Notes: generated by a model not told the origin, from the letters alone. 64,000 bases of DNA from Apteryx mantelli (GCF_036417845.1 NC_089991.1:14229001-14293000); one strand, 5' to 3'; numbered from the stretch's first letter, positions 12,791 through 26,680 are shown. Made by a program: numbers and translations.

Positions 12791-13060
12791 ATGCACCACG
12801 CTCCATCCCAGGCCCCGCCCCCCAACGGAACTCGCGCCTGCTGGGGCGGCGTCAAGCAGTCACCACAGCAACGCCGCGCCCCGCCCGCCGCCACCACTGC
12901 TGCTGCGGCTGGCCGCGCCACGCCCCTCCGTACGCGAGCCTAGCGGCAGCCAATCGGCAGCCTGAGCGTTAGTCTAATCGGCCAATGGGAGGTGCGGCGG
13001 GGGTTTAAAAGCCGCCGGCGGGCGGGGCGCGGGGCGCTGCTAGGGAGACGAACGGCCGGG
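12780..13060. promoter_or_regulatory. Bidirectional SLU7/PTTG1 CpG-island promoter
   Basis: A strongly CpG-rich segment between the divergent first exons of SLU7 and PTTG1, which lie about 250 bp apart. It carries two CCAAT boxes and a TTTAAA box near the PTTG1 side. It has no clear TATA box for SLU7, as expected for a housekeeping gene. The head-to-head arrangement is seen directly; that one element drives both genes is inference. Confidence 0.8.
12950..13009 (+). promoter_or_regulatory. Tandem CCAAT boxes and CHR-like element upstream of PTTG1
   Basis: CCAAT lies at 12950-12954 and 12982-12986, spaced 32 bp start to start. GGCGG lies at 12996-13000 and TTTAAA at 13004-13009. Two NF-Y sites 31-33 bp apart followed by a CDE/CHR is a known layout of promoters held down by DREAM in G1 and activated in G2/M, and PTTG1 is such a gene. 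TTTAAA fits the relaxed CHR consensus TTYRAA, but it could also be a weak TATA-like box. Confidence 0.6.
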
Positions 13061-13072
13061 CGGCATTTCGAG
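13030..13072 (+). other. PTTG1: PTTG1 non-coding exon 1 (start approximate)
   Basis: A GC-rich segment ending at an AG|GTGAGC donor (GT at 13073). No ATG in frame with securin is present. The upstream edge is set about 25 bp after the TTTAAA box by inference. Confidence 0.6.
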
Positions 13073-13178
13073 GTGAGCGGGGTCCTGGCGGGCCGCCCGG
13101 GGGCCGCTTGTGCGCCCCTTGCCGTGCCCCGGGGAGGCCTTGCGTGGCCCGAAACGCGTGTGCCTCTCTTCGCTGTAG

Positions 13179-13242
13179 GTGCTGCTGTTCCGCTCTGTAA
13201 CGCAGGTCTGTTAGCAGCTCTTGAGGAGGGGGCCTTCCCCAG
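13179..13242 (+). other. PTTG1: Possible optional PTTG1 5' UTR exon
   Basis: A good acceptor (pyrimidine-rich, CGCTGTAG ending at 13178) and a perfect CAG|GTAAGT donor (GT at 13243) bracket 64 bases with no ATG. It could be a second untranslated exon or an alternative first exon. It is not needed for the coding frame. Confidence 0.4.
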
Positions 13243-13841
13243 GTAAGTGCGGTTGGGCTGGGAAGGCGGTTAGGGTTGGTTTTGCTTGGCTAAATCTGAG
13301 GCTGCTTCTTGGTGTGTGGAGGAGATGGCTTCTGGGGCCCTGGCCAGAAGATGTCATGAGCAAGGAAAGTATTGAGGTTTGTAGCTGTGACTCTTAAGTC
13401 ACTGCTTAAAGTCTAAATTCTAAGCTCTACCCAAAGGCAGCTTTTTCTGGAGGCTCCTCTTCTCCTTGAATGATGAATAGCCTGTCTAAGCAATGAAAGT
13501 GATAAGGTCAAGGTGAGATCTGCTGAGCTCTTAGCTGTGCAGGGGAGTGCCCTGGATTGCTAGTGACACCTTGCTGTTTTCCCAAACTCTTGCAAGTTGC
13601 ACTGGGACTACTGTGAAACTAACATGTACACCGATAATACCTTCCACTGCAAGGGTCTGTACTTAAATTATTCTGAAATGGAGAGAAGTAGGTGTTGGTT
13701 CCTCCTCTAGGAAGCAGCCCAGGGCAGCTGTGTAGTCTCTGATGTAGCTTGTTAAAATGTGCTATGGTAGAAGAGACAGCAGAAGCTGTGATTTCCTCTT
13801 TCTCCTTGTGGACTTCCCAGAGTGGTCTCATCAGCCTGAAG

Positions 13842-16104
13842 ATGGCAACACTAATCTTCATTGATAAAGAGAACGGTGATGTTAGTGCTGCTAAGAATCA
13901 GTTAAGACGGCCTTCAGCATCTTGTGAGTATATGCCACACTGAGTAAAACAGTAGTGGGATGGTGTAAAGTGCATAAAAGTAAGGTTCCATTATTCACTG
14001 TTTTGAACACTAATACAGTTTTATTTTGCATACCTACATCTGACCAGTTCTGCTAAGCAAATCAGTTACTATAAAAGTGAAAATCACTATGTGCTTTCAT
14101 GCTAGATAAGACTTATGCTTTTAAGTTATAAGTAGAGAGCAGTGTTTTTATGGCACCCAGTTTTCTAGCATATGCACATAGTGAAGCAAACTTTATGCTT
14201 GATAAAGTGCTAAAACTTGCTTTTCTTTTCTCTAGCAAAAGTCTTATCTGAAAGAACACAAGTCCATACTCCACTTCCCAAAAAAATAATCAGTACATCT
14301 CCAGCCACATCTCTCTCTGTCAGAAAGGCTCTTGGAAATGTGAACAGAACTCTAGAAGTGCCAAGCAAGAAAGAGCAGTTGAAACAGAAAAATCAGCCTT
14401 GTACTGCAAAGAAGGTGAGTATAATGTTTCTGCAGGAAAATAGTGCAAAACTTACTTACATAGGTACAGGGGATACCACAGCTTGAGTAATACTCAAGGG
14501 TAGAGAAGTGACTCTAGAGAAGACATAGCCTGATTTATTGTCTTGCTGGCATTCTAAGCACTAGGAGCTAATACTAGGAACCCAAATGTTCTAGTGCAGT
14601 GAACTGTTGCTACTGTGTATAGTTTATCACTACACTAACTCAGCTGAAGCATTTGCCCTTCTGCAGCTTATTTGCATTGAAGGTGTTAGAACTTAGCTGT
14701 AACTCTAAGGACTTTATTGCAGGCATTCTTGTCTGTAGACCTATACAGTACAGAAAAGCCACTACTACAGGTCCTAAAAGGAAGAATTACAGTAGCTCAG
14801 ATGAATAATGTGACTCTTTCCTTAAGATTACTGAAAAGACTGCTGGATTAGAAAGCTGTGATGCAGTAGCTGAAGAAGCCTATCCAGAAATGGAAAATAT
14901 GTTTCCCTATGATCCTCTAGGTAAGAAACTATTGATGTAGTTATCAAAATGAACAATCAGGCTTTTGTTTGAATGTTGACTCTGACTTAAGACTTTGGTT
15001 AAGCTATTGTGGCAACCAACCTGGCACTGCATTTCTGGAATCCTTCCTTAAACATAAGGATGCTCACTACTTATGAAGCACCCACTCATTCTTGTTTGAA
15101 TGTTTCTGACTGCAGTAGCTACACTTAAGACATGTAGTCTTTGGAGGCCATTGCTGTGGTTCCAAATACTAAAGTATAGTCTCTTAACTCATTAAATGGC
15201 ATCTAGAAGACAAGTACTTAGAAGGCCATACTCAAGCAGTACTGAAGTATAGACTTTTCATAAGTGTACACTTATGGTAATATGTAACTAGACAGATTTC
15301 TACTGCTGAAGTAGGAATCCTACTCCTGTAGTTGTATAGTAAAATCTAAAATTTCTAAAGCTGTTAGAATCTGTGCAGACAGCTTTGGACCTGGTCATAC
15401 TTAATTAAATCTGGACGGACTTGCTGCTTCCAGGGCTACTGTTACTGTTAGCGTACACTGTTAATAAACTACAGTGCTTTCTGTAAACAGACTTTGAGAG
15501 CTTTGATGTTCCTGAAGAGCACAGACTAAGTCATCTGACCCTGAGTGGTGTTCCCCTCATGATATTTGAAAGTACATCTGACAGACTTGTAAACATGGTT
15601 CCTTCTCCTGTGAAGCTTCCACAAATGTCATGGGAGTGTGGTAAGTGGAGACTTACATGAAGTTCAGTGTGTGTAAGTGCTTATTAGTGGTTTGGGAGGG
15701 AAGCTATTGGGCTGTTGCAATAATGAAACTGTCATTGCTGTCCTAAACTACCAGAATAGGAGTCTGGTCTCAAACAACTGCTGGCATATAACTAAGGTGA
15801 TTTTCACTGGCCAACTCTTAGTAAAGGTAATAGTCATGTTGCAGAGTAGTCAGTTGCAGTGTGTTGCTAACCAATCAGTTAGACTGAAGTGGTTTATGCA
15901 ATCCAACTGTATCTGCCTGAGTCATTCAAGAGACTTATGCTAATCAGTTAGGATCTAGTTTGTGTTTTAAAGTGTAAAATTCTCAGTTTCTTGAACTGAC
16001 TTGCTCTATTTCTAACTCTTTCAGACTTGCTACAATCAACTACTGATTTCCTTTCTACTCTGGATGAGATCATTGATATGCCACCTCTGAATCATGACCT
16101 TTAA
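13842..16104 (+). CDS. PTTG1: Securin (PTTG1), five coding exons
   Basis: Inhibitor and chaperone of separase; its destruction by the anaphase-promoting complex releases sister chromatids. Coding exons are 13842-13923 (exon from 13821), 14236-14414, 14827-14920, 15491-15640 and 16025-16104. All introns are GT-AG. The total is 585 bp, 194 residues plus stop (human 202). Visible motifs: KEN box at 9-11 (DKEN); D-box R57-K-A-L60-G-N-V-N64; the separase-contacting EAYPEMENMF segment at 104-113; the conserved DPLDFESFDVPEEH at 116-129; LSGVPLMI at 136-143; and SPVK at 157-160, matching the human CDK site near S165. The start ATG gives the expected MATLIFIDKENG. The C-terminus is shorter than in human and lacks its cysteines. 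Context is head-to-head with SLU7. Confidence 0.96.
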
Positions 16105-16155
16105 AGTGTATTCTGAAACTTTTACTCAGTTAACTTCTTGTAGTTTTGTATCTTT

Positions 16156-16161
16156 AATAAA
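16156..16161 (+). terminator. PTTG1: PTTG1 poly(A) signal
   Basis: AATAAA lies 52 bases after the stop codon, with a GT/T-rich stretch following. Cleavage is expected near 16175-16185, giving a very short 3' UTR. Confidence 0.85.
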
Positions 16162-16189
16162 GGCTAGTCTAACTTGTGTAATAGTGGAC

Positions 16190-19100
16190 TTGTCTATTTT
16201 CAGTAGACCCTATATACCAAGTCAGTAAGATGTGGTAGTAACATAATGTTTTGAAAGGGAGATTGTCTTGCAAGCTATTAAGAGAGCCTGGATAGGTTTT
16301 AAGCAAAACTCCATCTGGGAGTCAGTGCCTGCTGATTAGACTGCATGGTCATGATAGACTAACAGGCTCTTCAGCCCTTCTGATGCAGTGTCTTGTATTG
16401 CTTCATCTTTTGTCCATCCTACATGCTAGGATGAAAAACTAATCTGTTTTGGGGGGGGGGGGTGAGTACCAGCAGTAGCACTTCTGGGCTTTTTACTTTC
16501 TTGAACTTGTGAGCTGCTGAAGAAAATCCAGTCTAGGATGGTATATCTTAGATCCTCATGTGGCTTGATTAGAGTGGAAGTCTACGCTGCATAACTGTCA
16601 CTGCAGTGTGGCCCTCACTACTGTTACTGTATCCATGAACTGAGGAATCCCATCTGTCACAAGAGCAGCAGGTCTGTTTTTCTTCTCACCTTGTCACTGT
16701 CCTTTTCATCTTTATACAGGAAAGTTGTACAATGTACAGGTTGTGCTTGGTTGCTGTGCAGCACTGGATAAAAGTTGAATTAACTTGGCTTTGCTACATT
16801 AGGGGTGGCAGATGATTGTATTACCATCAGTTTTATGAAGTTTGTAAGTATGTGATACTCCTGATATTCACTATTTTAAACAGTTGCTCAGAAGTTCTGG
16901 AAAGAAAGAAGAGCAGTATGACTGCAGTGGTTGTCTAAACTGATATATTAGAGATCAGGCTAAAAATTAATAGTAGATGAAGCTACTTAATACATACAGT
17001 TGAACTTCTAATCTTATTTTACCCCAAAAAACATTGGGTGTTTTTTCCATTAATCAGCAAGAAGTCTCAGTTCAGAAATGAAGTTCCTAGTGAAAGGAAG
17101 TCAGGAATCCTAGCAATTACCAACAACTGGCTACACTTCCAATTTTGTGGAAAAATTAGCAGTCAGCTTTTGAAGTAAAAAGCTGCTCTTATAGTTGCTA
17201 GGCAGTACTCTGATCTACTCAGATTGCAGTGGTCTGAGCTGCCTTCAGGTATTAGCTTATCTTTACCATGAATCACATTACTGTGACATGATGTTTTCTG
17301 GCCATCCACTAAGATAAGGCCTTTATGTTCTTCTGTAATGAACCTGAGCTCTAGTACCCTATTTTACTCTGAAGAGCAATTGCTGTGTCAATTTACCTTA
17401 ATTTTGACTGGAAAATAAGGGATGGAAATTCTCAACTTGCAGTTATATTTTTGCTTGCATTTTGTAATTAATGGATATGTAGTTTGGATGACTTGCTGCA
17501 AGGTTGAAGACCAAGGTAAGTATTTAAGGAATCAGTGTACAGAAACCAGATTGGTGGCTTTAGACTATCGCTGCCATCTTACTGGGTAGGATTACTGTCT
17601 TTTACTAGACCCCTTTCTTCCCATCTCCTGTATATAAAAACTGGCTTGTTTTGAACAGGTGCTGTTCACTTCCACAGCAGTGCACAAATCCCTGCATGAC
17701 TGCTGTAGTATGTGGGACCCTAGCCATGATAGCCTTTGTGCTGGTACAAAAACCTCTTACTATTGAGCCATGTCTAAAACAGTTTTTCTAAGCAAAGCTG
17801 AATAAAAAGATGCACCACTATTCAGCATTCATGGCAGTGGTTTCAGTGTCACCTACATGCTCTTAAGAGGTTTGTGTGGGAGGGGTTATGTCACAAATCT
17901 GATATATGCTGAGGTGGTTCTGTGCATGTTTATAGGGTTTTCAGAGAGCAGTAAGGGAGAAAGTACAAAGGAGTGTATTTGAAAAACTGCTGGTAACATC
18001 TGCTTTTGTCCATAGCTTTGACTTGACATGTGTCACTGGAACCTACATTCCCCCCTTCCTGCCCTGTGGCTATCTCTCCCTAATCTTCTGAGGCATTTTA
18101 GTACCCTTTGCCTGGACAAGTATTCCTCAGTATCTCACTTCCAGTCTGGAAAATAATACAGTTAAATAGAACACTTAATATTTTTGTGTTTTTACATTAC
18201 AGCTGAAAGCTGAAAGTGGGTCAGTGCTTCCCATGTTTGTAATTAGAATCCCTATGTTCTGTAGGCTACTCTTTCAATAGTGTTGCTTTTTCATCCAGCT
18301 ACCTTAAGGAGTAGTATTGGTATTCCCACTCAACAGATGCAAAGATTCTGAGCAACCTCTGCAACTTATTAAACTTAAAATGGGTTGGCACAAGTATGGG
18401 TGAGATTATAGATTAATTTGCAGAATATTACTGATGACAGTGTGTAAGGATGGATGGAAAGTGTTTTGACCTATAGATCCCATCAAAAGCAGCTGAGGAA
18501 ATAGATAACATGAAGACCCTTCAGCAAAAAGTTTTTAATCTGTTTCTTAAAAACAGACGTTTGTCAGATGATCTATGGATGACTTTACTGTGCTTTATTG
18601 AATCTTTTAAAATGGGCTTGGAAACCAACAGACTGTAGTGCCTTTTTCAGAACTGTTAGGCAGCTTGTTACAACTTTGAAGTGTAATGGTCTTTGGATTT
18701 GTAAAGTGAGATAGTCTGGTCATGTTATAACTACAAGCCATAGCAAGACCAGCTTTTTAGCGCATTTGTTACTTTAGATGCTACATAGATACACATACGA
18801 GATACATGCTTTAATGATTGCAAGCTGACTAAAAGATGAAAATATTCTAGATAAGTGTGATTAATTTGGCATAGATCAGTAGTGTACCCTGTAGTCCTGC
18901 TCCTCAGAGGCAAACCATGTCTTCATCCTGGCTTCACATGAAGATGCAATGCAGATGTGCAACCATCCTCCTTTCATCCTGTGGTTTCTAGGAAACCTAA
19001 AGTTGGGGGCAGGCATCAAGGGACCCTCTGTTTATTCAACAGGCTGGTCTGTGGGTGCTGACAGGAATGTTTGCCATTTTATGCTGCTGGCATGGGTAAT

Positions 19101-22100
19101 CAAAGCTCTTGGTTTTGAAAAGGGTAGCAGGCAGAGCTAAATCTTGCTGTTCTGTAGTTGTGGATGCTTCATTAGAACATGTTTAATCTCCTTAATATTT
19201 ATTTCTCAGGAGGTAGATGAGCCTTTTGGGAATAATCCTGTTGCAAATTCTGATCTTCAATTTGGTAGGGCTAGAAACTTGCTGTTGCATTTGTTTTTAG
19301 TTCTTTACATATTGGATTCAGACACTCATTCTGTTTCTCCCTGAAACCTCTCAGGGTAACAGTCAAGTTTTAAATTGCAAAGAATTTTTAATAGCTGTTC
19401 TTCATCTATTTTATCTCTAGTTTCTTTTGCTAGAAACCTCAAATATCAAAAGCCAGAATCCAGAAAAATAGATATGGTTAAGACAGTTCTGTACAAAAAC
19501 TTCATATTTCTATTGATCCTTAATTGTATTTTAATATATCTTGATACTGCATAACAGCTCATCTCAGCTGAGATCTAAGTCTGGGTCTAGTCCACCAGCT
19601 GCCACAGTTAGGCTATAGGCCCTATAAAAGAATGGAAGGAACAGAAACATCTTCAACTTTTGTCTTTTACCAGCCCAAATGAGTGTGGGGGGGAAGTATC
19701 CAAGCCCATTTTTACAAAAAAATACTTGCAACTGAGGCACTGAAATTGGTTACACAGTGCCATCATGTGGCCTCTTATGCAGCCATCCAGATAAAGTTTC
19801 ATATGATTTGAAACACCAGACACTGATATGCCATAATGGTCTGACATTAAATCAACATGAATGTCTCATTATTAAAGGGTGTAACTTTTTGCATGTCCAA
19901 ACAATTTCTCTTCTAGAGAGAAATACCAGTGCTTTGTATATGTCAGGGAAATTTATCATCATGACAAAACAATCATTTGTTTTAGCATGAGCTAAAAGGC
20001 TCAGTGATTGAGCACCTAGCTATTTTTGGCATCTCTAGAAACCAGCTTTCTGTGCTAGGTCCACACATTGTATGTGTATGCACACCCATCAGACCATTTA
20101 GTTCATGCTTGGTACTTGTAAGGTTCCATACCATTGACTGAACACCTGTGTAATGTTTTTAAGAGTGATAATTAAATGATTCAGATGGGTCTCTTGCTGC
20201 TGGTAGTCTTTGATCTTGAAGCTTGAAGTTTGTTACCTGTGGGGACAGTGGAATAGGTATGCAGAAAGGGTAGTGTGAGTCAGAGGCTTAGAAATCCGGC
20301 TGGTCTGTATGTATGAGAGAACACTGCTGCAGTTCAGAGCAGAAGCTAATGACACTAGAAAAAACTTCATGCTAGTGTAAACTTTTTAATTAGCAGGGAT
20401 TTAGTCATTTTTATAAGCATATAGAAAGAGAAATGGTCTGCTCCCTGCCCCCAATTTTCTAGATTTTTTTCTGCCTAAAATTTTACAAAGAGGTATATTT
20501 GCAGTGCAGGGGAATTCCTTCTATATGATTCTTTTCTGGGTATTTCATCTGGTTTTCTACATGTACAATCTCTTGTAGCTGCTGTCAAGTGGCACAAGCC
20601 AGTCAAAGTAAAGTCTGAGTAAGAAGCAACCAAGGATTTTGAGGTTTTGTCTGTGGATAACTGAGATTCAAAAGATACATTTCATGTAGCCTATTTTTGA
20701 GGCAAACAGGAGTGTTGCTAGGAATCTCAGGTATGGGGTATAAACTGCAGCTAATATTTAGTGCTTAAAGACTGATCAGCTTTTTAAAATGTTGGCCATG
20801 AACATCTTGGTTTAAAAGGGTTTTTAAAAAAAATCGTGGTCAATTTCAGACACAAATGATGAAAAGTGGAGTTAAGACAGCTTTTAGATGAATGATGAAG
20901 CTACCTTCAATATTGCTTAGACATTATCAGCACCAAATTCCAGGTAGCTGGGAATACTTGTCCTACAGTAGTGTATCTCCTGTGAGGCTTCTTGCTCTCA
21001 CTGAGGTTTCTCATAAATGCAGGCCAAGGCCTTTGCTTTTGCAAAGCTTTGTTTTGGAAACATTCATCAAGAAGATTCATTTGTTTTAGCTGCCTTCTAC
21101 TCTCCATGCTTCATGTAGTTTTCAATTCAGTTGGCTGAGGTTAAAGGAAAACAATTGATTTGCACAAGAACAAAGCTGTGATGAGACCTGATCATTTTGT
21201 GGATTGAGCTTCCTGTTTGCAGTGACTTGAGATCAGTCAGTCTTATATTTAGAAAATGTAAATGCTAACCCTCAGAGGTGCAAAGCTAACCTATATAGGC
21301 TCATAAGTAGCTGGCTTCCTGGGTCTGCAAGGGAGCCTTGTCTCTGAGAAATTTGCACTGCTCCATGGCATGTCAGTTGTTAATACTGATGCCTACTGGT
21401 GACTGAAATTCAACTTCCTTAACTGTTTTGCAGTGGATACAAGCATGAACTGCTTAGTTACAAAGCTTTATTACTCTGTTGGGTTGCTGTCAGAAATAGA
21501 TGGAACTAGAGTTTGAAATGGTGTCAGTGCATTACCCTGCACAACAACAGTCCTACTTTAGTAGCTTTCTTGATCAGGCTTATGCTTTCTGCATGGAAGT
21601 ATAATTCCACAACTCTAAAATCATAGCTTTGAGATATCCAGAATTTCAAATGTACAGCTCTGATGAAACCTAATGCTTGTTGGAGTTGTTTTCAGTGTGG
21701 GTGATCCTTAATAGGCCAGTGTAGTTGTGTAATGTGATCAGGAAATCTGGATTGCCACAAAGTACATAGGGGTAGGTACATTTTTAGTTATCAGGGTACA
21801 AAGTGTCATCTTTGACAGTATTCTGACAGCAAGAATCACTAAATCCTTATCAGAATTTCTGTGAGGAGAACCTGGAGATTCATACAAAAATAATCTTTTA
21901 GCATGCTGAGTAGAATTACATCAGTGCACATCAGATAATTCATCCTATTAGTAATGTTCTGGCAGCGGGTGGCACCATAGTAACAGCATGTGCTACCTCT
22001 TCTTGCTCCCACAGCCTGACAGCTGTGGTATGATGTTTGCCTTCGGTGCCTCATGCACAGTGCAGGCATCTGTAATGGCTTCATTGCTTCGTTAATGTGA

Positions 22101-25100
22101 AATGGAGGATAAATGTCAGCACTAGGAATTCAGCATGCCTCTACCCTGGCTGCAGGGAATAGTATGTCAGCCAAGGGCATTCTCCTCTTTCATTGTTTAA
22201 AAAGGACACAAATTAGAAGCCTGGAGGCAATTGGTCTCTCTAGGGTTAGCAAAGCCATGAATCTTGTAATGTTTAGTTTCACTGTAATAGTACTTTGCTA
22301 GCGCTAATACTACATCGAAATACAATAATGTCCCTATAACTAGCCCCAAAGTGGTACTCGCGGTGCTCCAAAAGATACAGGCGCTGATCAGATCAGCACC
22401 ATGTCTGTAACTAAATATTGTACTTATATTTAGCAGCTGACTGTGCATGTGTGGTTCTTCCATATGAATTTCTTTGTGTAAAGCATGTAAGATAAGGATG
22501 ATTGATATAAATTTACATCTTAACTGCAATTTAGGAGAAGTAAAAGCATGGTGGGGCCCATTGTACTTGAGAGATCTACAAAATTAGAGGGAAAAGTTAT
22601 TAAATGGCCCCAATGTGTATTTTTCACAGTCAAATTACAAAGAGCACCAGGCTGAAAAAAGCAGTGTGCAAATAACTTACTGGCATGGGTATTTGATCTT
22701 CTGACATGGTGAATTATAAACCTCTCCCAGTTAAAGTTGGAGGGAGGTCTGTAGAGGTATAGTATACTTCTGGTTCTAGAAATCATATTGAATTTCCTGA
22801 GCTAGCCAAATTATTCCCATATTCCTTATGGGAGGTGGAGCCTTTGGAGACCTTCCAGTGTGGGTCTTCAGAGACTCAGGGTGGACTTTCTCTGAGCAGA
22901 AGATATGTAGCCAATAGGTAAGTGTCTTACAAGCCCCTCTGTACCACATTACCAAGTGTATCATTACAGGCTTCAGAGTAGTTATTCATGCTTTAAGCAC
23001 TGCAGATCCAGTCCTTTCTCTGTCAAGAGACAAATGTGAGGCCATTGTCCATAGGGAGAACTCATAAAGACTGGAAGCAGGGGATGAGAGCTCAGTCTCA
23101 GATGTCTGTTTCAAAAAATTGCTTTGTCAGTGTTTTTCCTGCAGATCTGAATTCTTCATTGGGGGAGTATGAGATGTCTTTTGATATGTCTGTTTGAAAT
23201 AATCTGAATCAAAATCCCAGATATTAACTTTGGAAAAGTTTAAACCAGGATAAAGACCAGACGTTAACAGTTTGATCTCATTACAACAAGTAATTATGAT
23301 TTATGTAGCACTGAAACAGATCCGAGATCCTTTCTGCAAGGATATCACCAAGTAAAATGCTGAACATTTCTTAAGGGGTGCTGAAGACCTTTAAGGCCAA
23401 ATAAGATGGAGGTACCATTCTAGTGATGGGGATTGTAGTGTTATTTCCTCTATTATATTTATTAAGACTTTAAAGCAGAATTTGAGTTGCATCCTGTAAA
23501 ATGACATAATGATGGGTGTAGCTACACACAAATAATTTTGCTGGGGTTTAGAATGAGGGGAAGGAAAGCCTTTCTGCATGGTATACTGAAGGTGTGAAGA
23601 AGAGCTGGAGTGTTGCGGAGCAGGAGATGATGTGTATGGAGTCATATTCTTCCTGGTGACAGTGTTTCCCTCATTGCATCTCTAACTCAGGTTCTTCTGT
23701 AAGCTTTATAGATTTTAAAACTGCTAAGGGCACATCCCATAAAACACTGACTTCTGACCTAACTGAGCACACTTAAACTTTACCTTGATCATAACATTCA
23801 GAGGAGCATTCTGGCAGCAATGACCAGCTAAGATGGCACTTATGCTTCAGGTCATAACTCTGGTTTTTAGGGGTTGAATTTTTTTCCCCAGGGAACCAAC
23901 TCCTGAAGAAAATCCCTGACAAGCTTGTGACTATTTGAGCTATTCAAACATCTAGGAAAGTCTTTTGCATTTCTTTTCAGGTGCTTGGTTTGGCTTCAGG
24001 CATACACATTTAGCTTCAATTAACCATGGGCTCCTTGCCAAGAGCATCTTTTGGAACTGTACTGTCAGAGCTGTGGCAAGAGGGTGTTCCCAATTTGAGA
24101 TAAGGTCTTGCAGGAAAATAAAGGTATAGTTGGGGCAGCTCTGAAGACAAATCTGATCTACCTTCCTCTGCCCAGCAGACTGTAAGTCACCAGCATGATG
24201 AAAAATGGCAGTCTGGGCACATGCTGCAAACCCAGGCTTCTCTAGCACCTGGCAACCTCAGCAAGTCCTTCCACCTTCATATGGGTGCTCAACAACTTTG
24301 TGGTGTCTGCTCCATGTTATTTGCTAGAGACTAGATCGTGAGTCTTCTGCTCTTTCCAATTCAGACAAGATTTCCATAAGCAAAGCTTTCAGAGCACTGA
24401 GCAAAAACAGTCAAGAATTTAAAAAGTGCCTGGGGGTACAGCTATGCTGAAGTCAGGAGGAGATAATTGCAGCTTGTGTAGACATATCCAAACTCCCTTT
24501 GCCTTGTCTTAGACCTGTTGAGCCTCATGGGTTACACAATATACTTTTTGGATCTCCTGCTGCAGAGCCTGTACCGTCTGTCTTACCCCTTAGTGACTGG
24601 AAGAGCTTGAGTTCAGAGCTGCTGGCTTGCTGCTCTGGCAAGGTCTCTAGGAGAGAGCCCATTGGCAGCTCCTGTCTCTCTGCTGGCTCTTCCTGATTGC
24701 GGCTTCAAAACTGCACACAGAGCTGGGGAGGAGCTGAGAGGCCTGTAGTGGAGGTCTCAATGGCTGTGCACCAGCAACAATGCAGACTTTGGGATGTTTC
24801 TACTGGGACTGTGGCTTCAGTATTATCAGTGCCCAAGAGGTGTGTTGTGCTGCATGAAACTTTGAAATCTCTTGGGAACCACGTGCTAAAATTGCTTTGG
24901 GAAGCCTGCCTTTGGCCCTGACATTTCATTTGTAAAGTGGTGAAACTGGCACATTGCAAACCAAGTCCTGGATGAAGTCTGTTCAGATGAGTGCAGCTGG
25001 GGGTTACCTGCTGGGGTTGAAAACTAGTTGAAATTCTGTTTTAATACTGCTTTTGTGTGGGGAAAACTCACAGGGGTATGTAAACTTCTGCATATTAGAT

Positions 25101-26680
25101 TTCTCAGTAGTGCAGGCAGAACTGAATCTGCCACCCCTTGGTGAGGGCTCATGCTAGGCCTGGAGGAGGCAGCCCCTCACCCTGCCTGAGAAGGGGGCAG
25201 AGCTGGGGAGGAGAGACTGGGAGAACTGGGCTTTGTTACCTGAGAGGCTGGAAAATAGGTGCATGTATTGCTGTTAGAGACAGACCCTCATCCTTTCTGC
25301 ATATGTGGTCTTCTGCCTTGGTGGTGGCAGCAACAAGGCTGCCTTTCCATATACAAGCCTGCCCCTGCCAGTCTGCTGCCTTCTGAGAAAGCCAGGCCCT
25401 CTCTTTTGATGTTGATAATGTGCTCAGCCTAGCGTAAGATGAGTCTTTGCCCATGAATATAGAAGCTAATATGGATTTAAATATGGGCATGTTTGCATGC
25501 ATTTATAGTGAATATAACTGCTTATTATCTGTGAATATGTGCATTGATATAAGTCACAAGGCAGGGCATTTGCTGTCTCCGGCAAGGGGTTGAGCTCACC
25601 ACATTTCCATTAAAATGCGTTTCCAGCAGCCTGCAATGCCAGGCCCTGAGTATGGGGAAGGATTTGGAGACCACAGTAACAGCATCTGAAGGACTTCAGT
25701 GTTGGCACTGTGATGAGATGAGAGAGGAGGACATGGCTGGCAGGTCTTGGTGTGAGGAGGGCCCTAGAGGTGTTGCCTGTGGCCCTGGGTGAAGGGAGCC
25801 GTAGGAGCCAGCGGTGCCAAGTGCCACTGATGTACTGAGGCCAGCGGGCAAGCGGGATGGCAGGGAGGGAAATGCAGGGAGAAATAATTGAGACTTTTGC
25901 CTGTCGGGGTTTTCTGGCTCTGTCAGACAGCTACTTCTGGCAAGCAAAGCCACGAGAGGGAGCTCCTGCTGCTAGATAGCCTCAGAAAAGGAGGGGCATA
26001 AATGAGCTTTTCCCAATTTTCTGTTTTCTGTGGGAATGTCACTGAGGTCTCGACTCCCTGTTTCACTACAGGATACAGCTGTACTGCAGGGATCAGCCCT
26101 AAAAAAAGGGGAGGGCAGAGGAGGCTCTGTCTTATGACTTCTGTACGTATTATTGCTCAGTGCATTTTACCAGCTTGACAGTAACAGATGTCACCAAGGC
26201 TTCCCTGTGTTTCCCTGTTATCATTTCTATGGCTGCAGCAGTCTGTAACATGGATCCTGCTAAGAAGGAAGTCTCCTTGACCCTGAATTGTAGACCCTTG
26301 TCTTCCCAGAGGGCGGAGGTCGACCCTTCCTTCAGAAAGCAACCTTCTCGTGTGAACTGCAACGGTGCTGGCTGTGCAGCAGCTGAGAAGCCTTTTAATA
26401 TATCCTTAACTCGTCTTTCCAGTGCTGTTGCTCAAATTTCTTCTGATGTCCAGACAAGACACTGCTGTTAATCTTCTGTAAATAGCCAGCTGGGGTACCA
26501 GACATCAGTGAGCTTAAGCGAAAATCCCTGGAGTCGCTCATATTCCCAGCAGTGACTCTCTCCAGCCCCGTGGTCTGAGTGTGCACCTGGGGAGAACCCA
26601 CAAGTGGTGCTTTGGTGGGAGTGCAGGAGAGAGCAGAGCTCCTGGGGACCTTAAAGTGCATGTCATCCTGCTCGTCCTCT
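16190..26680. other. Intergenic, no gene recognised
   Basis: AT-rich DNA with scattered short open frames on both strands, none longer than expected by chance. A poly-G tract lies at about 16451-16462. A perfect kappaB decamer GGGGAATTCC at 20509-20518 is isolated and of unknown meaning. No transposon, tRNA or conserved protein segment was recognised. Confidence 0.6.

Noticed and set aside
20509..20518. Perfect kappaB decamer GGGGAATTCC
   Set aside because: Isolated, with no promoter context. A decamer of this degeneracy is expected several times in 64 kb by chance.
22197..22529. 110-codon minus frame with a hydrophobic stretch
   Set aside because: Resembles a membrane segment, but no family or splice support was found and hydrophobic runs arise easily in AT-rich frames.
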